Assembly (NCBI GenBank): GCA_020636995.1
Contig: JACJWU010000001.1
Location: 248,001 to 312,000 of the forward strand
Length of the DNA: 64,000 nt
From: Actinomycetota bacterium
GTDB taxonomy: Bacteria; Actinomycetota; Actinomycetes; S36-B12; UBA10799
Reading direction: 5' to 3'
The position numbers and the translations under genes were made by a program. Below are positions 18,820-26,938 of the stretch, piece after piece (positions within the stretch are counted from its first letter, which is position 1; every line of letters starts with the position of its first letter). The notes beneath the pieces are model-generated. The model was not told where the DNA came from, did not search any database, and worked only from the letters and a program-made list of their open reading frames with translations.

Positions 18820-19619
18820 GCAGGCAGGCGGCGGTGCTGGGCTCACCGATCTCCCACAGCCTGTCACCAGCGCTGCACCGAGCGGCGTACCGTGCCCTGG
18901 GGCTGGACTGGAGCTACCAGGCCTTCGACGTGGACGAGCAACGGCTGCCCGGCTTCGTCGGGAGCCTCGACGGGTCCTGGGTGGGGCTGTCGCTGACGAT
19001 GCCGCTGAAGGAAGCAGTTCTGAATCTGGCATCGGACATCACGTGGACGGCTGAGGTGACGACATCGGCCAACACGCTGCTGCTACCAACCCGACAGGCG
19101 CACAACACCGATGTGGACGGCATCGTCACAGCGCTGCAGCGCGCCGGATTTGCGCAGCCCACGGGATTCGAGGCGACGGTGCTGGGCTCCGGGGCGACCG
19201 CCCGCTCGGCCATCGCCGCCTGTCAGCGGTTGGGTGCAACGCAGATCCACCTGCTCGCGCGTCGGCCCGAGGCCTCGTCCGCCGCGATCGAAACCGCCGA
19301 ACGCAGTGGAGTCACCATGCGGGTCCATCCGTTCGACCGTGCGGCTGCCCTCGATGTGCCGCTGGTCATCGCCACCGTGCCGGCTGGAGCCGCGGACGCG
19401 CTGGCGCCCCGGATTCCAGCGGCGCCGGAGTGGCTTCTCGACGTGGTGTACGCGCCCTGGCCGTCGGTGATGGCCGACGCCTGGCGGGCCCGCGGCGGCA
19501 CGATCGTCTCCGGGCTCGAGATGCTGCTGGCCCAGGCCGAGCGCCAAGTGGAGTTGATGACCGGCATGCCGGCGCCGAGCGACGCGATGCGCGCCGCGCT
19601 TCGGCCAACCCACGCCTGA
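18816..19619 (+). CDS. aroE: Shikimate dehydrogenase
   Basis: 267 residues. It reduces 3-dehydroshikimate to shikimate with NADPH, step 4 of the shikimate pathway. The substrate-binding SPISHSLSPALHRAAY is at 10-25. The catalytic pair is K65 (LTMPLKE) and D99 (NTDVDG). The nucleotide-binding loop is VLGSGATARSAIAAC. The C-terminal GLEMLLAQAERQVELMTG contains the conserved Gln. It ends the alaS unit. The other shikimate genes resume at 38.9 kb, after the pilus locus. Confidence 0.95.
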   Translation: MSRQAAVLGSPISHSLSPALHRAAYRALGLDWSYQAFDVDEQRLPGFVGSLDGSWVGLSLTMPLKEAVLNLASDITWTAEVTTSANTLLLPTRQAHNTDVDGIVTALQRAGFAQPTGFEATVLGSGATARSAIAACQRLGATQIHLLARRPEASSAAIETAERSGVTMRVHPFDRAAALDVPLVIATVPAGAADALAPRIPAAPEWLLDVVYAPWPSVMADAWRARGGTIVSGLEMLLAQAERQVELMTGMPAPSDAMRAALRPTHA

Positions 19620-19667
19620 GGTGTCGCATCGGCCATACTCGGATCAGACCCGTTGAAAGGACTTGTC

Positions 19668-20684
19668 ATGGCTGACATTGAGGTTCCCCACCCCGGTGCC
19701 TCCGACATCGTCGCCCGACTGCTCAGCGATGCGTTGGCCGAACACCCGGACGTCAAGTGGCTGGGTCTGGTGTCCGAGGACGGGTTCGCGATCGCCTCGG
19801 ACGGCGCGGCCCGGGTGGATGACGATGCGGTGGCGGCCGGAGCGGTGCGGATGATGATCCAGATGCGCTCGATGGCCAAGGCGCTGGGGCAGCAGGGCAC
19901 CTCCCAGATGTTCATGGAAGGCGACGAGAGCGGCTTCTGCGTGATCGACAAGGATCCCTGGGTCCTGATCGTCGTGGGAGCCGCCGGCGTGCCCATCGGC
20001 CTGCTGCGGTACGAGGCGCGCGAGATCGCGGAGGCGTTCCCGATGGGCTCACGGCGAGCACTACCGGCCCCGGAGCCCGAGGAGGACACCGTGGCGCCGT
20101 CCGACTGGCCGGTGGTGTCGACCGGAACGTTCGTGGATGACGCCGCCGAGCAGGACCTGGTGGAACCCGGCTTCACCGTGGCGGAGGTCACCGAGTCGGA
20201 CGAAGCCACTCTTGAGAATGTCGGCGTGCCGGCCGATGACACAGTCGTGACGGACCCCGATGGCGAGCCCGAGATTCGTTGGGCCGACGAGCCCACGTCC
20301 GCCGTCACGCCCGCGGGGGTTGCGCTCGCGGACAGCCCGGACGGTCAAGACCTGTTCGGTGAGGCGGGAGCCGAAGACCTCGAGGAGCTGGAGATGCCCT
20401 CGCCCGGCGTCGACGACTACGCGGACTGGATGGCACCGGCACAGCCCGCCGAAGCGGATTCGATGTTCGACGTGGCCCCGCCGTCGCCGGAGGCACCTGC
20501 GAGTTTCGAAATGCCCGCATCGGAAGCGCCCGCCGCGTCAATGTCCTTCGACCTGCCGCAGCCCGATGCGGCGGCCTTCGCCGACCTCACAGACGATCTC
20601 AGCGACCTGGCCGCACCCACCGGTCCGGCCATCGACCTGCCGCCGCCAGCCGGACCCGCGTTCGAACTGCCCCCACCGGAGTGA
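19668..20684 (+). CDS. Roadblock/LC7 domain protein with acidic Pro-rich tail (T4P locus)
   Basis: 338 residues. Residues ~10-120 form a Roadblock/LC7 domain (VARLLSDALAEHPDVKWLGLV, SDGAARVDDDAVAAGAVRMMIQM, CVIDKDPWVLIVVGAAG). Roadblock proteins dimerise and often regulate small GTPases; MglB, the GAP for MglA in polar T4P control of Myxococcus, has this fold. The remaining ~215 residues are acidic and low in complexity, ending in degenerate repeats such as IDLPPPAGPAFELPPPE. No MglA-like GTPase is in the window. The ATG at 19668 has a GAAAGGA ribosome site. The DUF4388 gene starts 6 nt after the stop, and pilB follows, so a role in pilus control is inferred from position. Confidence 0.85.
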   Translation: MADIEVPHPGASDIVARLLSDALAEHPDVKWLGLVSEDGFAIASDGAARVDDDAVAAGAVRMMIQMRSMAKALGQQGTSQMFMEGDESGFCVIDKDPWVLIVVGAAGVPIGLLRYEAREIAEAFPMGSRRALPAPEPEEDTVAPSDWPVVSTGTFVDDAAEQDLVEPGFTVAEVTESDEATLENVGVPADDTVVTDPDGEPEIRWADEPTSAVTPAGVALADSPDGQDLFGEAGAEDLEELEMPSPGVDDYADWMAPAQPAEADSMFDVAPPSPEAPASFEMPASEAPAASMSFDLPQPDAAAFADLTDDLSDLAAPTGPAIDLPPPAGPAFELPPPE

Positions 20685-20690
20685 TGAATC

Positions 20691-21557
20691 ATGCTGCTCG
20701 CCGGTTCGCTCGAGGCCTTCCGGGTCCAGGAGATCCTGGGCCTGGTGGGTCGCAAGCCCGGTCAGTGGCTGATCACGCTGCAGGGCGGGCCGCGTGGCCA
20801 TGCGGCCTTCGTCGGGCTGCGGGACCGGTCCGTGGTGTCGGTGTCGGCCGACACCACCCGGCAGGACCTCGCCCGCCGTCTGGTGATCGAAGGCGCCATC
20901 GGTACCACCGGTCTGGCCGAGGCGCTGCGCCAAGCGGGTGAGAGCGGAGTCGGGTTGGTCCGAGCACTTGTCGATGGCGACAAAGTGGAACCGGCCATGA
21001 TCCCCGAATGCGTACGTGAGCATGCCGTCAGCGCATTGGCCTCGCTCACGCACTGGCGCACGGGCAGCTTCACCGTCGATGAGGTCGAATCCCTGCCCGA
21101 CGACATAGACATGGCCTTCCCAGTGGCCGGCCTGGGCACTGAGGTGACCAGCATGCTCAAGAGGTGGCGCCCGGCGTCGGATCTTCTGGGGGGTCCGAAC
21201 ACGGTGATCGCGCCCTATCCCGGGCACGTGCCGGGCCGACTGCGCGGACTGCACTCGTTGATCGACGGACATCGCACGGTCGCTGAACTCATCGATGCGT
21301 CGGGGCATGGGGACATCGGCACCGTCGTGGACCTCGCGGATCTGGTGGAGGTGCGGTGTGCTGCACCCCTGAGCGGGTCGATGGGTGCGCTGGAGCAGCG
21401 ACTGGCCATGCTGGCCGCGATGGAGCATCCCGAGAAGCCCGCCGCCAAGCCGAGTCCGAACCTGTCGGTGATCCACGGCGGCGCCGACGCCGAGCCGGCC
21501 GCAGAGCAGGCCGATGATCTGCTCTCGACGCTGCTCAAGGGGGTGCGCGGGGTATGA
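20691..21557 (+). CDS. DUF4388 (PATAN) domain protein upstream of pilB
   Basis: 288 residues. The N-terminal ~110 residues match the DUF4388/PATAN pattern: AGSLEAFRVQEILGLVGRKPGQWLITL, then a beta-rich stretch and LARRLVIEGAIGTTGLAEALR. The middle (120-230) has a helical region and a possible winged-helix-like part. The C-terminus is alanine- and acid-rich. In cyanobacteria, PATAN response regulators such as PixE bind the extension ATPase PilB1 and steer phototaxis. Here the stop overlaps the pilB ATG, so expression is coupled to pilB. A role as a PilB regulator is inference. Confidence 0.8.
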   Translation: MLLAGSLEAFRVQEILGLVGRKPGQWLITLQGGPRGHAAFVGLRDRSVVSVSADTTRQDLARRLVIEGAIGTTGLAEALRQAGESGVGLVRALVDGDKVEPAMIPECVREHAVSALASLTHWRTGSFTVDEVESLPDDIDMAFPVAGLGTEVTSMLKRWRPASDLLGGPNTVIAPYPGHVPGRLRGLHSLIDGHRTVAELIDASGHGDIGTVVDLADLVEVRCAAPLSGSMGALEQRLAMLAAMEHPEKPAAKPSPNLSVIHGGADAEPAAEQADDLLSTLLKGVRGV

Positions 21558-23218
21558 AACAACTCGGCGACATCCTGGTCACGCAAGGACTGATCAGCAG
21601 TGAACAGTTGGACAAGGCACTGCTCGAACAACGCAACGTGGGCCATTCACTGGGCCGGGTGCTGATCGACTTGGGCATGCTGACCGAGGCGCAGGTCGTC
21701 CAGGCGCTCGCCACCCAGATCGGGATGCGGTTCGTGGACCTGACCGAGGTGACCCTGGACGGGGCGGCGCTGTCGAAGGTGCCGGGATCGGTCTGCCGGC
21801 GCCACAGCGCGATCCCCATCGGTTTCGAGAACGGCCGGCTGGTCGTGGCCATGAGCGACCCCGCCAACGTCTTCGCCGTCGACGACATCCGGTCGGCCAG
21901 CGGGATGACCGTTGTGCCTGTGGTCGCCACCCGCACGGATGTGCAGGCGGCCCTCGACCGGCACTACCGCGCCGATGGCGAGCTCGACGAGTTGACCACG
22001 GCGATCGACACCGACGATGACGAGGAGGACCTCGCCTCGATCAAGGAGGTCGTCGAGGACGCCCCGATCGTCAAGTTCGTGAACCTTCTGATCACCCAGG
22101 GGATCCAGGACCGGGCCTCCGACATCCACCTCGAACCGACCGAGCACGACGTGCGGGTGCGATTCCGCATCGACGGCGTGCTGCACGAGGTCATGCGCTC
22201 ACCGAAGTCGATCCAGTCCGGGGTGATCAGCCGGCTGAAGATCATGGCGGACATCAACATCGCCGAGCGGCGGATCCCGCAGGACGGCCGGCTCAGCGTC
22301 ACCGCCAACGGCCAGAAGATCGATCTGCGCGTGGCGACACTGCCCACGGTCTGGGGGGAGAAGATCGTCCTGCGGATCCTGGACAACTCCACGGCCATGC
22401 TGGACTTGGCCGACCTCGGGTTCCGCGACTTCAACTACGAGCGGTACTCGGCCAGTTTCGGCAAACCGTACGGGATGATCCTGGTGGTGGGGCCAACCGG
22501 TTCGGGGAAGTCCACGACCCTGTACGCGACGGTGAACATCCTCAACCGCCCCGAGGTCAACATCATCACCGTCGAGGATCCCGTCGAATACCGGCTGGCC
22601 GGGGTGAACCAGGTCCAGACCCACGCCAAGGCCGGCCTGACGTTCGCGGCCGCACTGCGCTCGATCCTGCGTTCCGACCCCGACATCGTGCTGATCGGTG
22701 AGATCCGCGACCACGAGACCGCGCAGATCGCTGTGGAATCCGCCCTGACCGGGCACTTGGTGTTGAGCACCCTGCACACCAATGATGCGCCGAGTGCGGT
22801 CACCCGGTTGATCGAGATGGGGATCGAGCCGTTCTTGGTGGGTTCGGCCCTCGATTGTGTCCTTGCCCAACGGCTCGCGCGTCGCCTGTGCCCCAAGTGC
22901 AAGGAGCAATACCAGCCGACTGCTGCCGCGCTCAAAGCCGCGGGAGTCGTTCTGGAGAAGGGACAGCCGATCCCGAAGATCTACCGCGCCGCTGGGTGCT
23001 CGGTGTGTTCGCGGACCGGGTACAAGGGCCGGGTGGCGTTGCACGAGGTGCTGCCGATCACCGAGCGGATCGAGAGGTTGGCCGTGGAACGCGCCTCCTC
23101 GGCCCAGATCGCCACGGCGGCGCGCGAGGAGGGCATGCAGACCCTGCGCCAGGACGGTCTGGCCAAGGTCCTGGCTGGGGTGACAAGTCTGGACGAGATC
23201 CTGCGGGTCGTCACGTAA
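21554..23218 (+). CDS. pilB: Type IV pilus extension ATPase PilB
   Basis: 554 residues. It powers pilin polymerisation at the cytoplasmic face. The N-terminal MshEN-type domain (1-~130) contains the two half-motifs LGDILVTQGLISSEQLDKAL and LGRVLIDLGMLTEAQVVQAL. Arg, usual before LG in c-di-GMP-binding MshEN motifs, is Gln3 and Ser here, so nucleotide binding is doubtful. The ATPase core has Walker A GPTGSGKSTT (~313), Asp box and Walker B DPDIVLIGEIRDHETAQ, and His box HLVLSTLHTNDAPSAV. The four zinc-binding cysteines of PilB/GspE are present (CPKCKEQY and CSVCSRTGY). The ATG overlaps the upstream stop. Confidence 0.96.
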   Translation: MKQLGDILVTQGLISSEQLDKALLEQRNVGHSLGRVLIDLGMLTEAQVVQALATQIGMRFVDLTEVTLDGAALSKVPGSVCRRHSAIPIGFENGRLVVAMSDPANVFAVDDIRSASGMTVVPVVATRTDVQAALDRHYRADGELDELTTAIDTDDDEEDLASIKEVVEDAPIVKFVNLLITQGIQDRASDIHLEPTEHDVRVRFRIDGVLHEVMRSPKSIQSGVISRLKIMADINIAERRIPQDGRLSVTANGQKIDLRVATLPTVWGEKIVLRILDNSTAMLDLADLGFRDFNYERYSASFGKPYGMILVVGPTGSGKSTTLYATVNILNRPEVNIITVEDPVEYRLAGVNQVQTHAKAGLTFAAALRSILRSDPDIVLIGEIRDHETAQIAVESALTGHLVLSTLHTNDAPSAVTRLIEMGIEPFLVGSALDCVLAQRLARRLCPKCKEQYQPTAAALKAAGVVLEKGQPIPKIYRAAGCSVCSRTGYKGRVALHEVLPITERIERLAVERASSAQIATAAREEGMQTLRQDGLAKVLAGVTSLDEILRVVT

Positions 23219-23402
23219 GCCCGCTCACCCGCGGGGGTTGGTGTGCCGGGGAGTCGTTAGGGGGTGTGCGCCGCCGACTCGCTCCCGGCCCTGGCGCGGG
23301 GACAGCCCGTAGCGCGTTGGTACGCCCGCTGGGGGTTGCGGGATTCAAGGAAAGCCCGGGGAGTGCCGACACGGATCATGAACGGTTCGGGAAGGACCTC
23401 GG

Positions 23403-24632
23403 ATGTCGGCATACAGTGCTCCACCCCCCGCGCGGCCCCACGCCGCGCCGTCGGGCCCACCCGTGACTGCCCCACCCCCGAACGGGGCGCAGGTGCGCAA
23501 TGCACCGCCACCGCCCGCGCAACCCCTGACCCGCCCCACGACCGAACAGACCGTTCGCACCAGCGACATCAGTCTGGTGGAGGCGCTGGAGGCGATGTTG
23601 GCTCTGGAAGCCAGTGACCTGCACCTGACAGTGGGGGCGCCGCCGACCGTTCGTGTCTCGGGCAACCTGCGTCCTCTGCCTGGAGCGGCCAAACTCGATG
23701 GACCGTCGTTGCAGCGAGTGCTCTACGCCATGCTCACCCAGCAGCAGCGGGAGGTGTTCGAGGAGGACCTCGAACTCGATTTCTCCTACGCACTTCCGGG
23801 CAAAGCCCGATTCCGCGTGAACATGTATAAACAGCGCGAGTCGGTCGGTGCGGCCTTCCGGATGATCCCCTTCGAGATCAAGAGCCTCGAAGACCTCGGA
23901 ATCCCTCCAGTCGTGTCCGAGTTCGCCAACCTGCCGCGCGGTTTCGTGCTGGTCACTGGGCCGACCGGATCGGGCAAGAGCACGACGCTGGCCTCGCTGA
24001 TCGACATCGCCAACACCCGGCGACACGACCACATCATGACCGTCGAGGACCCCATCGAGTTCCTGCACCGGCACCGCAACTGCCTGGTCAACCAGCGCGA
24101 GGTGGGCACGGACACTCACTCGTTCGCCGAGGCGCTCAAGCACGTGCTACGGCAGGACCCCGACATCATCCTCGTTGGGGAGATGCGCGATCTCGAGACC
24201 ATTCAGGTCGCCTTGACCGCAGCCGAGACCGGTCACCTCGTCTTCGCGACGCTGCACACCCAGGACGCAGCGCAGACCATTGACCGTGTCATCGATGTCT
24301 TCCCGCCCCACCAACAGCAGCAAATCCGGCAGCAACTCGCCGGCACGATCCAGGGCATTGTCTGCCAGACGTTGTGCAAGCGACAGAACGAGCGGGGTCG
24401 CGTCGTGGCCGCCGAGGTCCTCGTGGCGACGCCGGCGATCCGCAACCTGATCCGTGAAGGCAAGACCCACCAGATCTACTCCGCCATGCAGGCCGGGGCA
24501 CAGTTCGGAATGCAGACGCTGGATCAGAACCTCGCCGAACTCGTGCGCACGAACGCGATCTCCTTCGAGGAGGGCATGGAGAAGTGCCAGCACCTTGAGG
24601 ACTTCATGCGACTGACCGGGAGGACCCGATGA
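23403..24632 (+). CDS. pilT: Type IV pilus retraction ATPase PilT
   Basis: 409 residues. It is the PilT-family ATPase that depolymerises pili. The first ~45 residues are a Pro/Ala-rich extension (PPPARPHAAPSGPPVTAPPP) not seen in classical PilT of ~345 residues. Then come ASDLHLTVGAPP (PAS-like N-domain), Walker A GPTGSGKSTT near 186, Walker B DPDIILVGEMRDLETIQ, and TLHTQDAAQTIDRVIDVFP. The retraction-associated motif AIRNLIREGKTHQIYSAMQ (AIRNLIRE) is intact. ATG 23403 follows GGGAAGG. The 184 bp before it, after pilB, hold no gene that I can see. The stop overlaps pilC (ATGA). Confidence 0.96.
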   Translation: MSAYSAPPPARPHAAPSGPPVTAPPPNGAQVRNAPPPPAQPLTRPTTEQTVRTSDISLVEALEAMLALEASDLHLTVGAPPTVRVSGNLRPLPGAAKLDGPSLQRVLYAMLTQQQREVFEEDLELDFSYALPGKARFRVNMYKQRESVGAAFRMIPFEIKSLEDLGIPPVVSEFANLPRGFVLVTGPTGSGKSTTLASLIDIANTRRHDHIMTVEDPIEFLHRHRNCLVNQREVGTDTHSFAEALKHVLRQDPDIILVGEMRDLETIQVALTAAETGHLVFATLHTQDAAQTIDRVIDVFPPHQQQQIRQQLAGTIQGIVCQTLCKRQNERGRVVAAEVLVATPAIRNLIREGKTHQIYSAMQAGAQFGMQTLDQNLAELVRTNAISFEEGMEKCQHLEDFMRLTGRTR

Positions 24633-25849
24633 GCCTTGCGACCTTCGACTACCAGGTCCGTGACCGCGGGGGCAAGGTCGTGCGCGGCCGCATCGATGCC
24701 GAGTCGCCGTCCGCCGTGGCATCGAAGCTCAAGAGCATGGGATACGCACCGATCTCGATCACGCAGGCCAACGCCGGGCTGAACAAAGAGATCAAGATTC
24801 CCGGCGTCGGCAACAAGGTCAAACTCAAGGACCTCGCAGTCTCGGCCCGGCAGTTCGCCACGATGATCAACTCCGGACTCTCGCTGCTGCGCGCTCTGGC
24901 CATCCTCAGCGATCAGACCGAGAACAAGGCTTTGGCTGAGGTTTATGGTTCGGTGCGTTTGTCAGTCGAGCAGGGTTCGTCGTTGTCCCAGGCGCTGGCG
25001 CAACACCCCAAGGTGTTCCCGCCGATCATGGTCAACATGACCCGGGCCGGTGAGACCGGCGGCTTCCTGGACCAGGTTCTCCTGCAGTTGGCGGACAACT
25101 TCGAGGCTGAGGTCAAACTCCGGTCGACGATCAAGTCGGCGATGACGTACCCCGTCGTGGTGTTCGCTTTCGCGATCCTCTCGGTGACCGGGATGCTGCT
25201 GTTCATCGTGCCTATCTTCGCCACGATGTTCGACAACCTCGGTGGGGTACTGCCACTACCCACGCGGATCCTCGTCGTGATTTCCGGAGCGCTGAAAATG
25301 CTGATGCCGGTGATCATCGTGCTTCTGATCATTGGCCTCATCCTGTGGAAGAAGTACAAGCACACACCGCGGGTACGGAATGTGGTCGACCCGATGAAAC
25401 TCAAGACCCCGGTCTTCGGCCCCTTGTTCCAGAAGATCGCGCTGTCGAGGTTCAGCCGGAACCTCGGGACCATGATCCATGCCGGCGTGCCCATCCTGCA
25501 GTCCCTGGACATCGTCGCGGACACCACCGGCAACGTCGTGATCGCCAGGGCCATCCGCGATGTCGAGGTCTCGGTGCGGCAGGGCGAATCGTTGGCCGGA
25601 CCACTTGTCAACCACCCGGTCTTTCCGCCGATGGTTGTGCAGATGATGGCGGTCGGTGAGGACACCGGGTCCTTGGACGCGATGCTGCACAAGATCTCCG
25701 ACTTCTACGACCAGGAGGTCGAGGCGACCACCGAGGCCCTGACCTCCCTCATCGAGCCGATCATGATCGCCGTCGTAGGCGCCATCGTGGGCGCGATGAT
25801 CGTGGCGCTGTACATGCCGATCTTCAAGGTGTTCGACCTGATCAAGTAG
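24629..25849 (+). CDS. pilC: Type IV pilus inner-membrane platform protein PilC
   Basis: 406 residues, the GspF/PilC family length. It forms the membrane platform coupling PilB/PilT to the pilus. The start FDYQVRDRGGKVVRGRIDAES is the typical N-terminal strand region. Two GspF domains are present, with ARQFATMINSGLSLLRALAIL and FSRNLGTMIHAGVPILQSLDIV as the matching helices. Membrane segments are near 170-200, 220-240 and 375-400. GETGGFLDQVL and GEDTGSLDAML are the repeated family motifs. It is the last gene of the pilB-side unit, as the strand changes 220 bp downstream. Confidence 0.96.
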   Translation: MSLATFDYQVRDRGGKVVRGRIDAESPSAVASKLKSMGYAPISITQANAGLNKEIKIPGVGNKVKLKDLAVSARQFATMINSGLSLLRALAILSDQTENKALAEVYGSVRLSVEQGSSLSQALAQHPKVFPPIMVNMTRAGETGGFLDQVLLQLADNFEAEVKLRSTIKSAMTYPVVVFAFAILSVTGMLLFIVPIFATMFDNLGGVLPLPTRILVVISGALKMLMPVIIVLLIIGLILWKKYKHTPRVRNVVDPMKLKTPVFGPLFQKIALSRFSRNLGTMIHAGVPILQSLDIVADTTGNVVIARAIRDVEVSVRQGESLAGPLVNHPVFPPMVVQMMAVGEDTGSLDAMLHKISDFYDQEVEATTEALTSLIEPIMIAVVGAIVGAMIVALYMPIFKVFDLIK

Positions 25850-25873
25850 TGCGTTGTGAAGTGACATCCAACA

Positions 25874-25932
25874 TTTCCCAATGACACGGACTTTTCCCAA
25901 CCGTTTCCCAAACCAACCTTGGACTTTTCCCA
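25874..25932. repeat. Four TTTCCCA repeats downstream of pilC
   Basis: TTTCCCA occurs at 25874-25880, 25893-25899, 25904-25910 and 25926-25932. Two copies are part of a longer repeat, GGACTTTTCCCA, with starts 33 bp apart. This AT-richer patch stands out from the flanking GC-rich DNA. It lies between the convergent pilC and SAP-TIR genes. The function is unknown; a protein-binding cluster or decayed mobile DNA is possible. Confidence 0.7.
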
Positions 25933-25956
25933 GCGTCGTTCGTTGTCGGGCTTAGC

Positions 25957-25975
25957 CGTGACCGGCGCGGTCACG
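25957..25975. repeat. Perfect 8-bp inverted repeat between convergent genes
   Basis: CGTGACCG (25957-25964), loop GCG, CGGTCACG (25968-25975). It sits between pilC and the convergent SAP-TIR gene and could serve as a bidirectional terminator. There is no T-tract on either side. Confidence 0.5.
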
Positions 25976-26070
25976 TGGACGGACGCCGTGCGGGGCCCCC
26001 TGTAGTGCCTGCCTTTCGAATGCCGCGCCCGCCCGAACCCGTGGGGCGTGCGGTGCTCCTGGGGGGCCAT

Positions 26071-26795
26071 TCAGTCGTCGAATTCGGCAAGGGCAGCGGC
26101 CGCGGCGGCAACTTTGGTTGCGACTTGTGCCATTGAGGACTCCCCGGTACTCAGCCCGGACCGGGAGGCAAGTAGTGGGCTGACGTCCCGGAGGGCCTCG
26201 AAGGTTGTGCCGTGGGCGACTGGGATCACTCGGTCGGTCGCGAGCAACGCCGACAGTTCCTTATCGGCGATCCCCTCGGACTTCAGGCTCTTCAATAAGG
26301 CCGGGGTGACGAGAACGATGCCGACTCTTGAGTTCGCCAATCCTCTGTCGATCTCGCGGATGAGTGGCTTGCCAAGGCTGACATCCTTTTCGCTGAACCA
26401 GACCGTCGCCCTATTTGACTGCAGGAGTTCGTACATTTCGGCTGCGGCGCCGTCGCGATCTTCCCAGGCGTGGCACAGGAAGAGATCGCGACGATCTGGA
26501 TGCTGGCGTGACTGTTCTCCCGCGTTGCGAGCGATGGGCTCGATCGAACGCCACTCGGCAGGAGAGTACGACGCCCATCCACCGGCTCGGGTCTGACGCG
26601 ACGGACTGCTGACGCTGAGGCTGGTTTGCCCAGGTGGACGAGCAGGCGTTGTGTGATGTCCTGCTTGTTTCCCGCGGACGAGACTCCCAAGCGACGTGCG
26701 ACAGCATTGAGTTCCGCGCGCGTCCAGTACCACTGAGCCAGATCCTGCCACGTTGAAACCTGGTCCAGAGCTGGACGACTCGACGGGTTGGACAT
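26071..26795 (-). pseudogene. SAP-TIR domain protein, apparently frameshifted
   Basis: Two frames together encode one protein. From ATG 26795 (or GTG 26804/26807) the first frame gives a SAP-like domain: ELNAVARRLGVSSAGNKQDI, then HLGK. About 10-50 nt later (26622-26570) the natural-looking sequence continues in another frame as YSPAEWRSIEPIARNAGEQS and a TIR domain: RRDLFLCHAWEDRDG, VWFSEKDVSLGKPLIREID, VGIVLVTPALLKS, ADKELSALLATDRVIPVAHG. The change equals a -1 shift, and I see no slippery heptamer. TIR proteins of bacteria often cleave NAD in phage defence; the Glu in WFSEKD may be catalytic. It may be a true pseudogene or a sequencing error. Confidence 0.7.
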
Positions 26796-26938
26796 GGGCA
26801 CCACCAAGCGGTCAGGCGAGCACTGTCATGAACATACCGGCACAGGACGAGTCCACGTCTTGGTGCGGTGGGCGCTTCAACGTGCGCGGGCGTCATTGCC
26901 CGTTGGATTCTGGGCCACCCCCGGGTGCCCGCCGCGGG

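Noticed and set aside
23219..23402. Small gene or riboswitch between pilB and pilT
   Set aside because: No frame with a plausible start and composition and no known RNA motif could be recognised in the 184 bp.
26048..26596. Plus-strand open frame over the SAP-TIR gene
   Set aside because: The TIR motifs on the minus strand are clear; the plus frame has no ribosome site or domain.
26570..26625. Programmed -1 frameshift in SAP-TIR
   Set aside because: No X-XXY-YYZ slippery heptamer or strong downstream hairpin was seen, so decay or error is more likely.
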